DNA of 22,243 nucleotides from a virus. This document shows, in pieces, positions 7,975 to 14,919 of the stretch. Position numbers and translations under genes: made by a program. Where the stretch lies: IMG/VR virus record IMGVR_UViG_3300010354_000751, positions 1-22,243 of that record. One strand, given 5' to 3'. The notes beneath the pieces were generated by a model. The model made no database searches. It worked only from the letters and a program-made list of their open reading frames with translations, and was not told where the DNA came from. Position 1 is the first letter of the stretch, and each line of letters starts with the position of its first letter.

Positions 7975-9278
7975 TATAAATCTGCCTTAGGTCTTAATAC
8001 TTTACTTAGTGCTTGACGTTCTGGTACATCTTGACCATTTATATTATTGATATTCACATTGTTAATAAAGCCAGATTTTTGTGTAGTTCTTACCTGTTTC
8101 CAATATTGTGGATTTTCTAAAGGATTTTTACCTGTACTTGGAGTAATTGCTATGTACTGCACATTTCCATAATTAATAAGATCATTTATTACATAATTTG
8201 TGAGTTCATTAAATACACCTCTTGGTGTAGCAAAGTTGGCACTTGTGTTGGTCAAGGTATGACGTATAGCATCTTCCACCTTCACCCAACGTTGTCCATC
8301 AAACCTAAATAATCTGTTAGGAGCAAAGTCAGTTCTTAGGAAATAGTCATTTAGATAAGGTTGGGATGGAAATGTTACACCATGACCAAATTGATAACCA
8401 TTAGGAGGAAATCCATCACCTAAGAGATAACCTGAATAACCGCTTCGTACTGCACGACTTTCAATTCTACTAGCATCCAACCCCATAAGACTGGCATCTA
8501 TGTCTGTTTGATCAGCAGTTTCAAGAGTTGGATTTCCTGTAGATTTATCTATGGCTAAAGTATAAAATTGTCTTGTTTCAAAACCATTCATTGCAGCATC
8601 GGCTTCAGCTTGCTCAATAATAGCTGCATTGATTTGTAATTCTTGTCCCTTAGTACTTAATATATCACGTAATGTTTGATCTGTATTTTCACCTGCTGGT
8701 TTATCTAATATATCAGCAAATGCCTGACCATCTACAATCTTTTTAAGTTTTAATCTGTATAAGTGTGGCCACCAAGTTTGACTGAATCCTTCACTGGCTC
8801 TACTAACATCTTCAATAACAAAATATCGAGGTAGAGCCACAGAATAATCATTCAGGGCGAATTCATCTACAAGATGAGGTAATTCAAATACATCCCCAGT
8901 CAATGGTTTACGCCCCACAGTCCTTATCCAGTCATTTATATGAACTGTGGCAAAAACTGTATCATTATCAATAAAAAGTCCAAATTGGCTGAGATTAAAA
9001 TCTAAATTTTGCACTTGGTAATGTCCCCTTATTTTATAAATGCTAGGGTCATATTTACGGTCACGATTCTCCAATAGCAAAAGATCCTGTATGTTAGTTT
9101 CTTTAAGTTCAGCGTAATGAGGTTGATCTGCTGTGGCATTTTCTGGAGCCGTGTTCGAACCAATGTATTTGTGTAGATAAAAATCAGTACCGCCAATACT
9201 AAACATTTCACTGATCTGACGATCTATGAACTTAAAATCATTACCTCTTTCTGGACGATATAGACTTAGGCGGGGCAT
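7974..9278 (-). CDS. 14: Neck protein gp14-like, 434 aa
   Basis: T4 gp14 works with gp13 in the neck that seals the filled head and receives the tail. Family-like segments here are SLYRPERGNDFKFIDRQI, GGTDFYLHKYIG, residues 56-140 (AELKETNIQDLLLLENRDR, then FGLFIDNDTVFATVHINDW and TGDVFELPHLVDEF) and TWWPHLYRLKLKKIVD. T4 gp14 is 256 residues; the added C-terminal part includes residues 311-336 (DYFLRTD, LFRFDGQRWVKVED), a motif resembling those in the sheath insert and gp15 extension. First gene of the inverted operon. The late octamer GATAAATA (minus strand of 9283-9290) ends only four bases before the ATG and no Shine-Dalgarno is visible, so a leaderless transcript is predicted. The gp14 identity rests on order and context as well as sequence. 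Confidence 0.78.
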   Translation of the reverse strand: MPRLSLYRPERGNDFKFIDRQISEMFSIGGTDFYLHKYIGSNTAPENATADQPHYAELKETNIQDLLLLENRDRKYDPSIYKIRGHYQVQNLDFNLSQFGLFIDNDTVFATVHINDWIRTVGRKPLTGDVFELPHLVDEFALNDYSVALPRYFVIEDVSRASEGFSQTWWPHLYRLKLKKIVDGQAFADILDKPAGENTDQTLRDILSTKGQELQINAAIIEQAEADAAMNGFETRQFYTLAIDKSTGNPTLETADQTDIDASLMGLDASRIESRAVRSGYSGYLLGDGFPPNGYQFGHGVTFPSQPYLNDYFLRTDFAPNRLFRFDGQRWVKVEDAIRHTLTNTSANFATPRGVFNELTNYVINDLINYGNVQYIAITPSTGKNPLENPQYWKQVRTTQKSGFINNVNINNINGQDVPERQALSKVLRPKADL

Positions 9279-9282
9279 AAGG

Positions 9283-9290
9283 TATTTATC
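9283..9290 (-). promoter_or_regulatory. Late promoter octamer for gp14-gp15-Nudix operon
   Basis: On the minus strand this reads GATAAATA, one base from the T4 late -10 octamer. Four bases (CCTT) separate it from the gp14 ATG. With T4 spacing (octamer at -13 to -6), transcription would start at about 9277, within the start codon. It is the left arm of a perfect palindrome with the gp13 promoter. Confidence 0.75.
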
Positions 9291-9294
9291 AGCA

Positions 9295-9302
9295 GATAAA
9301 TA
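9295..9302 (+). promoter_or_regulatory. Late promoter octamer for gp13
   Basis: GATAAATA on the plus strand. With T4 spacing, transcription would begin near 9308, downstream of the ATG at 9305. This is an additional reason to choose ATG 9320 as the gp13 start. Confidence 0.72.
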
Positions 9303-9306
9303 TCAT

Positions 9307-9310
9307 GGAG
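9307..9310 (+). promoter_or_regulatory. Ribosome-binding site deciding the gp13 start
   Basis: GGAG lies nine bases before ATG 9320 and after ATG 9305, so it supports initiation at 9320. The predicted late start point falls inside or next to it, so the site may be only partly present on the late mRNA. Confidence 0.5.
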
Positions 9311-9319
9311 ACAGCAAAT

Positions 9320-10087
9320 ATGAGCACAAGCACTACACTACAAGAGCGTGAAAAAATCTACAAATATTGCAGAACTATGTTAGGTGATGGTATGGTAGAT
9401 GTAGAATTAGATCCAGATCATTACGAGATTGCAGTGGATCGTGCTCTAAGCCGTTATCGTCAAAAAAGTCCTAATGCTGTAGAAGAAGCATATTATTTTT
9501 TGGAATTAAAAGAAGATACCAATGACTATAGATTACCTAAGGAGATAATTGAAGTACGAAGTGTTTTTCGTCGTACAATAGGTAGTAGAGTAGCAGGTGG
9601 TAGTGGTGGCACACAGTTTGAACCCTTTAATCTTGCGTATACAAATACCTACTTATTGAACAGCACAATGTTAGGCGGAATAGCCACGTATGATATGTTT
9701 GCAGGATATCAAAAACTTGTTGGTCGTATGTTTGGAGCCTTTATAGAATTTCAATGGATTCCTACTACACATACTCTGCGTATCTTGCAAAGAAGTTATG
9801 GTGATGGTGAGCAGATATTGATTAGAGGTTATAATCATAGACCAGATTATATTTTACTACAGGATACTTATGCTGCTCAGTGGTTTAAAGATTATAGTTT
9901 AGCTAATTGTAAATTAATGTTAGGCGAGGCACGCAGCAAATTTAGTCAAATAGCAGGGCCAGGTGGAGCAGGTGGATTAAATGGTAGTGATCTAAAGTCT
10001 TCTGCCAAAGAAGAAATAGAAAAGCTTGAAAAAGAAATTGATACCTATGTGGCAGGCGGCACTGGGTATACTTTTATTATTGGCTAA
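9320..10087 (+). CDS. 13: Neck protein gp13-like, 255 aa
   Basis: Counterpart of T4 gp13, which with gp14 closes the DNA-filled head and connects it to the tail. Recognisable segments are the N-terminal helical part (EREKIYKYCRTMLGDGMVDVELDP, broken here only by description, then AVDRALSRYRQKS), EAYYFLELKEDTNDYRLP, VRSVFRR, and after a Gly-rich loop GRMFGAFIEFQWIP, TLRILQRS and WFKDYSLANCKLMLGEARSKFS. This last block is characteristic of the family. Length is near that of T4 gp13. The start at 9320 is preferred over 9305 because of GGAG at 9307-9310 and the late promoter position. A Gly-rich run near the end (GPGGAGGLNG) precedes a charged helix. It is divergent from gp14, whereas in T4 the two are consecutive on one strand. 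Confidence 0.85.
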   Translation: MSTSTTLQEREKIYKYCRTMLGDGMVDVELDPDHYEIAVDRALSRYRQKSPNAVEEAYYFLELKEDTNDYRLPKEIIEVRSVFRRTIGSRVAGGSGGTQFEPFNLAYTNTYLLNSTMLGGIATYDMFAGYQKLVGRMFGAFIEFQWIPTTHTLRILQRSYGDGEQILIRGYNHRPDYILLQDTYAAQWFKDYSLANCKLMLGEARSKFSQIAGPGGAGGLNGSDLKSSAKEEIEKLEKEIDTYVAGGTGYTFIIG

Positions 10088-10095
10088 CATTAATC

Positions 10096-10124
10096 TTGAC
10101 TATAATTAAAAAATAAATTACTAT
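10096..10124 (+). promoter_or_regulatory. sigma70-type promoter for the dNMP kinase
   Basis: TTGACT at 10096-10101, a 17-base A/T-rich spacer and TACTAT at 10119-10124. Start of transcription would be near 10131, about 12 bases before the kinase ATG. It shares TAATCTTGAC with the glycan-cassette promoter. The match to the -10 consensus is 4 of 6, so this is weaker evidence than at 3090. A TATAAT at 10101-10106 exists, but its best upstream box is at 15-base spacing. Confidence 0.55.
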
Positions 10125-10130
10125 TTTAGA

Positions 10131-10136
10131 AAGGAG
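10131..10136 (+). promoter_or_regulatory. Ribosome-binding site deciding the kinase start
   Basis: AAGGAG ends six bases before ATG 10143. It directly abuts the in-frame TTG at 10137, which is too close, so ATG 10143 is the start. Confidence 0.75.
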
Positions 10137-10142
10137 TTGCCT

Positions 10143-10811
10143 ATGATAGTGGGAATTTGTGGTCTGATTGGCAGCGGTAAAGATACCATTGCTGATTATC
10201 TTGTTAATCTTCATCATTTCCGTAGAGAAAGTTTTGCCCGTAGCCTAAAAGATGCAGTGGCAGCAGTGTTTGGTTGGGATCGTGATATGTTAGAAGGTCG
10301 CACCAAGCAGAGTCGGGAGTGGCGTGAACAAGTAGATTTTTGGTGGAGTAATAGATTGGGTATGAAAATTACTCCAAGATGGGTATTACAAAATTGGGGT
10401 ACAGAAGTGTGTCGTCAAGGGTTCCATGATGATATTTGGATTGCCAGTCTTGAGCACAAATTACGTAACAGTGAGGATAATGTAGTAATAAGTGATTGTA
10501 GATTCCCCAATGAAATTACAGCAATTAAAAAATCAAATGGTATAATTGCTTGTGTGCAAAGAGGTGAATTACCTGATTGGTACGATATTGCACTGGATGC
10601 TAATGGAGGAAACTCTAAGGCTTATAATTATATGCAAGAGTTAGGAATACATCCCAGTGAATGGAAATGGATTGGTACAGAGTTTGATATAATTATTGAT
10701 AATAATAGCAGTTTAAACAATTTATATAATCAAATTGAAAGTATTATATTGAACAGAATTACTTTTGATGTTGATAAAAAAGTAACCTTTATACATACCA
10801 CTTGTGTTTAA
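10143..10811 (+). CDS. 1: Deoxynucleoside monophosphate kinase (T4 gp1-like), 222 aa
   Basis: Phosphorylates deoxynucleoside monophosphates to diphosphates with ATP, feeding phage DNA synthesis in the cytoplasm. The P-loop GLIGSGKDT is at residues 7-15. It is followed by FARSLKDAVAAVFGWDRDMLEG, whose central part is typical of gp1, then RWVLQNWGTEVCR, DIWIASLEHKL and VISDCRFPNE, a strong family signature (the D-R-F-x-N-E block). Length is close to T4 gp1 (241). It sits between gp13 and the sheath gene with its own host-type promoter, so it is probably early although embedded among late genes. An 18-bp stretch near its 3' end (10631-10648) is duplicated at the start of the DUF4422 gene. Which dNMPs are accepted cannot be told from sequence. 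Confidence 0.9.
   Translation: MIVGICGLIGSGKDTIADYLVNLHHFRRESFARSLKDAVAAVFGWDRDMLEGRTKQSREWREQVDFWWSNRLGMKITPRWVLQNWGTEVCRQGFHDDIWIASLEHKLRNSEDNVVISDCRFPNEITAIKKSNGIIACVQRGELPDWYDIALDANGGNSKAYNYMQELGIHPSEWKWIGTEFDIIIDNNSSLNNLYNQIESIILNRITFDVDKKVTFIHTTCV
10631..10648 (+). repeat. 18-bp exact direct repeat, copy 2 (inside dNMP kinase gene)
   Basis: TATGCAAGAGTTAGGAAT, identical to 3139-3156, read here as the internal residues MQELG-I. The upstream flanks are loosely similar as well (both have GCTTA a little before the repeat), which hints at a shared origin beyond 18 bases. Confidence 0.6.
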
Positions 10812-10816
10812 ATAGT

Positions 10817-10887
10817 ATTTCTCCTTAATCAACTCAGCAATTTTCGCCGTTTTGCGCTAAATATATTGAGTAAGATTTAGGAGAAAT
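10817..10887 (+). promoter_or_regulatory. Inverted repeat sequestering the sheath ribosome-binding site
   Basis: Left arm ATTTCTCCTTAATC (10817-10830) pairs with right arm GATTTAGGAGAAAT (10874-10887) over 14 bp with one T-T mismatch. The right arm contains the sheath Shine-Dalgarno (TAGGAG). The 43-base loop holds the late octamer at 10856-10863, whose predicted start point (about 10869) lies inside the loop. RNA reading through from the kinase gene would contain both arms and mask the site; late RNA would lack the left arm. T4 genes e, soc and 49 are known to use this arrangement. No U-tract follows, so it is not a terminator. Confidence 0.65.
10856..10863 (+). promoter_or_regulatory. Late promoter octamer for the sheath gene
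   Basis: GCTAAATA, a variant of the late octamer also seen (as ACTAAATA) before the tube-like gene at 14990. Predicted start near 10869 gives a ~25-base leader carrying TAGGAG. It lies within the loop of the inverted repeat 10817-10887. Confidence 0.6.
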
Positions 10888-10893
10888 CTAACA

Positions 10894-13800
10894 ATGGCCC
10901 AACTAAACTCACCTGGTGTAGCAGTCACCGTTATCGACGAAAGTTTTTATACTCCAGCTGCTCCAAGTACAGTCCCACTTGTAGTTATAGCAACAGCAGA
11001 AAATAAAGCTAATGGTAGCAACACCGGAATAGCACAAGGTACGCTAAAGTCAAATGCAGGTTTAGCATATCTTATCACAAGTCAAAGAGACTTATCAGAA
11101 ACATTTGGCATCCCAATTTTTAAAACTGATGCCAATAATAATCCTGTACATGCAGGTGAACAAAATGAATATGGACTTCAAGCAGCCTATAGTTATTTAG
11201 GTGTAAGCAATAGGGCATATGTAGTAAGAGCTGATGTTGATTTAGGTGCATTAGATCCACAAGCACTTGCTCCACAAGCAGATCCAGAAGGCGGTACATA
11301 TTGGTTTGATGTTATTAAGAGTTCATGGGGTATTTTTGAATGGAATGGTGATGCTAAAGGTGTGGGCCGTGGGCAAACATTTACTAAAAAATTACCAACA
11401 ATAATTACTGATGATTTGAAAATTAACAGCTCAACTGGAGCTCCTTTAGATAGTGTAGGTACTGTAGGTGATTATGCAGTCATCAGTAAAATGAATCTTG
11501 CAACAAGCTATAGTGGTGCAGATACATTATGGTATAGAAATAGTAGTACATGGGTAAAAGTAGGTAGTGAGGATTGGCGTTTAAGTTGGCCCGCAGTAAT
11601 TAGCACAAAACAAAATATTAGTCTCGCTGATGGACTACAATTGCAATTAGATAGAAATGCAGATAGTGATTTTCTTGATGCAGGAGAAACTATTACCATA
11701 AGTGGTACTACAGCAGCAACTATAGCAGCACAAATTAATACATGGGCACCAGCACTTCTAAGAGCCAGCGTAAGTAGTAATGGACGTTTAATGCTATTTT
11801 CAGTAACAGGTTCATTCCGTATCAGTGGTAGTGCGTGTGTTGAATTAGGAATTCCAGCAGGTATATATAATAGTCCTAAATTAGAAATTGCTCCACACAC
11901 AAGAGTTCCATTATTTAAGGACACTGATCCAGTAAAAAGACCAACAGGTAGTGTATGGTTAAAAACCACAGCAGCTAATGGCGGTGCAGAATTTACATTG
12001 AAAAAATATAATGCAGATTCTAAGTTGTTTGAATTAGTCACAGCTCCATTATATGCAAATAATGCTGTGGCGATTTATACTTTAGATAAAGCTGGAGGTG
12101 AAAGATTACCAATAGGTAGTATTTTTGTAAAGACAAATCAAAGCGAATATAACTACGTTTATCCAACAGGTGACACAGGGCCTTTAAGTGCTGATTTTAG
12201 ATTTTTTAGAAAGAGTACAAGTGGTGTAACAACTATTACCAGTAAAAAAATTGTTAATACAACATTAACATCTGGTACAGTTACTTTAACAATGAGTGAA
12301 ACACGAGCAGCAAGTCCTGAATACTCAACACCAATATCATTTAATATTACACTTACAGGTGCAGCAAGTGATGCAGAAAAAATTGCAAAGGCAATAAATG
12401 ATCAAGTTGATCTTGTAAATGTTAGAGCACAGGTAACAGATGATAATAGATTAAGAATTCAACATTTAATTGGTGGTGATATTAGAATTGAGGAAAGTAA
12501 TTTAGCAGCAGAAAAAATAATTACAATTTTATTTGCTGGTGAAAAAAATGCTAATTTACATGTATCATCCTTTGACGATCCAACAGGTCCTGCTTTTGAC
12601 CCTCAATGGGAAATAAGTCATTGGGCTCCATTAAGATTTACAGCCAGTGTAGATGCTCCTACATCATTGACTAATGATCAAACATTATGGTATAATAGTG
12701 TAGTAGATGAAGTAGACATGATGGTGCATAACGGTCAAAAATGGGTAGGTTATAAACAATTATTCCCACTTACAGATCCTAATGGTCCACAAGTAAGTGC
12801 TACAAAGCCGTTAACTCAGAGTGATGGTGCAACAAGTCTTGTAAATGGTGATTTATCGATTGATACTAGTGATATAGATAATTACCCAGTCATTTATAGA
12901 TTTGATACAAGTAGACCTGGTACAGTAGCCACACAATGGGTGCTTGTTGATAAAACTGACCAAAGTAGCGAAGATGGTGTTTTATTTGCTGATGCACGTT
13001 GGACTGACGAAGGTACAAATGCTAAGTATGCAGCCAGCACAATCCAAGAATTATTATCTAGCGATTATGTAGACCCAGATTGTCCAGATCCAGCATTATA
13101 TCCAAAAGGTATGCTATTGTGGAATATGCGTAGAAGTGGATTCAATGTAAAGAAATTTGTACATAACTACATAGATGTTAACGAAGTTAATACAAGATAT
13201 CAAGTTCCAGGACCTTCAGGTACACAAATTGATGAATCTATGAGTGCTTATTATCCACATCGCTGGGTAACTATCAGTGGAAATCAAGAAAATGGGGCAG
13301 GATGGTTTGGACGTGAAGCACAACGACGTGTAGTAGTTCAAAGTTTACAGGCAGTAACAAATAGTTCACGTGATATACGTGAGGAAGCAAGAGTATTTAA
13401 TTTAATTGCATGTCCAGGATATCCTGAACTAATTGGTGAATTAATTAATTTAAATTATGACAGAGGATTATCAGCGTTTATTGTTGGTGACACACCATCA
13501 AGATTAACTCCTGATGCAACAAGCTTGAAAGCTTGGGGTGATAATTTACGCTTATCTGTAGAAGATAATGATGATGGTGCACCAAGCTATGATGAGTATA
13601 TGAGTATGTTTTATCCATGGGGATTTACAAGTGATTTATCAGGGCGTAATATTGTAGTCCCACCAAGCCATATGATGTTAAGAACTATAGCCTTAAGTGA
13701 CAGTGTAAGCTATCCATGGTTTGCTCCTGCTGGAACACGTAGAGGTGGTATAACAAATGCTAGTAGCGTAGGTTATATAGATAAAGAGGGTGAATTTGTA

Positions 13801-14247
13801 GTAGTTGCCCTTAATACAGGACAACGTGATACACTATATGACGTTAAAATTAATCCAATTACATTCTTTACAGGTGTTGGACTTGTTAATTATGGTCAGA
13901 AAACAAGGGCAAAGAATGCCAGTGCTTTAGATAGAATCAATGTAGCACGTCTTGTAGTTTATTTGCGTAGACAATTAGATATATTAGCAAAACCATATAT
14001 CTTTGAACCAAATGATAAGATTACAAGAGATGAAATCAAAGGTGCTTGTGAAAGTTTACTATTAGAACTTGTTGGACAACGAGCTTTATATGACTACATT
14101 GTAGTATGTGATGAGTCTAATAATACACCTTCAAGAATTGATAGAAATGAACTTTATGTTGACATTGCTATTGAACCAGTAAAAGCTGTTGAGTTTATAT
14201 ATATTCCTCTAAGATTGAAGAATACTGGTGAAATTGCTGGTTTATAA
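10894..14247 (+). CDS. 18: Tail sheath protein gp18 with a very large insertion, 1117 aa
   Basis: Contractile sheath subunit. The N-terminus (LNSPGVAVTVIDESFYTPAAP) and the region to ~120 (YSYLGVSNRAYVVRADVDL) are sheath-like. The C-terminal third from ~735 is the conserved contractile core: YPKGMLLWNMRRSGFNVK, GREAQRRVVVQSLQ, IACPGYPELIGELI, PPSHMMLRTIALSD, APAGTRRGGI, GQRDTLYD, INPITFF, RINVARLVVYLRRQLD and a closing VEFIYIPLRL. T4 gp18 has 659 residues, so roughly 450 are extra, mostly between residues 120 and 700. The insert holds repeated small beta motifs: LWY at 212-214 then STWVKVG; VWLKT at 354; IFVKT at 410; LWY at 598-600 then NGQKWVGY. These probably decorate the sheath exterior. 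Its ribosome-binding site is in an inverted repeat. The next gene is the tube protein, as in T4. Confidence 0.93.
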   Translation: MAQLNSPGVAVTVIDESFYTPAAPSTVPLVVIATAENKANGSNTGIAQGTLKSNAGLAYLITSQRDLSETFGIPIFKTDANNNPVHAGEQNEYGLQAAYSYLGVSNRAYVVRADVDLGALDPQALAPQADPEGGTYWFDVIKSSWGIFEWNGDAKGVGRGQTFTKKLPTIITDDLKINSSTGAPLDSVGTVGDYAVISKMNLATSYSGADTLWYRNSSTWVKVGSEDWRLSWPAVISTKQNISLADGLQLQLDRNADSDFLDAGETITISGTTAATIAAQINTWAPALLRASVSSNGRLMLFSVTGSFRISGSACVELGIPAGIYNSPKLEIAPHTRVPLFKDTDPVKRPTGSVWLKTTAANGGAEFTLKKYNADSKLFELVTAPLYANNAVAIYTLDKAGGERLPIGSIFVKTNQSEYNYVYPTGDTGPLSADFRFFRKSTSGVTTITSKKIVNTTLTSGTVTLTMSETRAASPEYSTPISFNITLTGAASDAEKIAKAINDQVDLVNVRAQVTDDNRLRIQHLIGGDIRIEESNLAAEKIITILFAGEKNANLHVSSFDDPTGPAFDPQWEISHWAPLRFTASVDAPTSLTNDQTLWYNSVVDEVDMMVHNGQKWVGYKQLFPLTDPNGPQVSATKPLTQSDGATSLVNGDLSIDTSDIDNYPVIYRFDTSRPGTVATQWVLVDKTDQSSEDGVLFADARWTDEGTNAKYAASTIQELLSSDYVDPDCPDPALYPKGMLLWNMRRSGFNVKKFVHNYIDVNEVNTRYQVPGPSGTQIDESMSAYYPHRWVTISGNQENGAGWFGREAQRRVVVQSLQAVTNSSRDIREEARVFNLIACPGYPELIGELINLNYDRGLSAFIVGDTPSRLTPDATSLKAWGDNLRLSVEDNDDGAPSYDEYMSMFYPWGFTSDLSGRNIVVPPSHMMLRTIALSDSVSYPWFAPAGTRRGGITNASSVGYIDKEGEFVVVALNTGQRDTLYDVKINPITFFTGVGLVNYGQKTRAKNASALDRINVARLVVYLRRQLDILAKPYIFEPNDKITRDEIKGACESLLLELVGQRALYDYIVVCDESNNTPSRIDRNELYVDIAIEPVKAVEFIYIPLRLKNTGEIAGL

Positions 14248-14250
14248 AAG

Positions 14251-14258
14251 TATAAATA
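14251..14258 (+). promoter_or_regulatory. Late promoter octamer for tail tube gene
   Basis: TATAAATA, a perfect match to the T4 late octamer, lies 21 bases before the gp19 ATG. The predicted start near 14264 leaves a ~16-base leader containing GGAG. Tube protein is needed in high copy, which fits the strongest motif in the window. Confidence 0.85.
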
Positions 14259-14279
14259 AGAGTAACGGAGCAAAATAAT

Positions 14280-14903
14280 ATGGCAATTGCAACATTAAAC
14301 AAATTTACAGTACCTTTATCAAGTGACGCAAGTGCAAGCGCACAGGGCATGTTAATGCCAAAACTAAAATATCGCTTTAGAGTGATGTTTGAAAATTTTG
14401 GTGTTAGCACTCCAACCACGGAACTTACAAAACAGGTACAAACAGCAGCCAAGCCTAATGTACAGTTTCAAAATCAAGTTATTGAAACTTATAACAGTAA
14501 GATTAACTATGCAGGTAAACCACAATGGCAAACCATACAGGTTGTTTTACGTGATGATGCTACTGGAATAGTAAGTAAAATTGTTGGTGAACAAATGCAG
14601 AAACAGTTTGATTTCTTTGAACAAGCCAGTGCTGCCAGCGGTATTGACTATAAGTTCTTAATGCGTATAGAAATAACAGAAGGTGGAAATGGTATACATG
14701 TTCCAACCGTCTTAGAGACCTGGGAGTGCTATGGTTGCTATATTACACAGGCTAATTGGCAATCATTAAGCTATGCAGAAGCGACTCCACAAACTATTGA
14801 TCTAACAATTCAACCTGATAATTGTATTCAAATTCCACAAGGCAGTGGTGTTGGTGCAGGTATTGGCAGAACAGTTCGTACAATGGCTACTGGTGCAGGC
14901 TAA
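14280..14903 (+). CDS. 19: Tail tube protein gp19, 207 aa
   Basis: Major subunit of the rigid inner tail tube through which DNA passes. Family features in order are PKLKYRFRVMFENFG, QTAAKPNVQFQNQVIETYNSKINYAGKPQW (quoted in parts: TAAKPNVQF, ETYNSKINYAGK), TIQVVLRDDATG, FDFFEQASAASGIDYKF, ETWECYGCYITQANW and TIDLTIQPDNC. Slightly longer than T4 gp19 (163 residues), with a Gly-rich tail after the fold. A perfect late octamer and GGAG precede it, and an intrinsic terminator follows after 17 bases, so it may be transcribed as a short, abundant mRNA as well as from read-through of the sheath gene. Confidence 0.93.
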   Translation: MAIATLNKFTVPLSSDASASAQGMLMPKLKYRFRVMFENFGVSTPTTELTKQVQTAAKPNVQFQNQVIETYNSKINYAGKPQWQTIQVVLRDDATGIVSKIVGEQMQKQFDFFEQASAASGIDYKFLMRIEITEGGNGIHVPTVLETWECYGCYITQANWQSLSYAEATPQTIDLTIQPDNCIQIPQGSGVGAGIGRTVRTMATGAG

Positions 14904-14919
14904 AAATAGCTTACTCAAG

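Larger units (their letters stand above)
9283..9302. promoter_or_regulatory. Palindromic back-to-back late promoter pair
   Basis: TATTTATC, four bases AGCA, GATAAATA: perfect 8-bp inverted arms carrying one late octamer on each strand and firing outward toward gp14 (-) and gp13 (+). The two polymerases would compete for one 20-bp element, coupling expression of the two neck proteins that act together. Confidence 0.7.

Noticed and set aside
9305-9319. gp13 start at ATG 9305
   Set aside because: It lies before the likely late start point and has no ribosome-binding site; GGAG at 9307-9310 serves ATG 9320.
10101-10106. TATAAT as the -10 box of the kinase promoter
   Set aside because: The best -35 partner (TTGGCT at 10080) is only 15 bases away; TTGACT with a 17-base spacer to TACTAT is a better pair, though both could contribute.
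10137-10142. Kinase start at TTG 10137
   Set aside because: AAGGAG directly abuts it, leaving no spacing; ATG 10143 has ideal spacing and begins the P-loop strand.
10817-10887. Inverted repeat before the sheath gene as an intrinsic terminator
   Set aside because: The stem is followed by CTAACAATGG and not a U-tract, the loop is 43 bases, and the right arm contains the ribosome-binding site.
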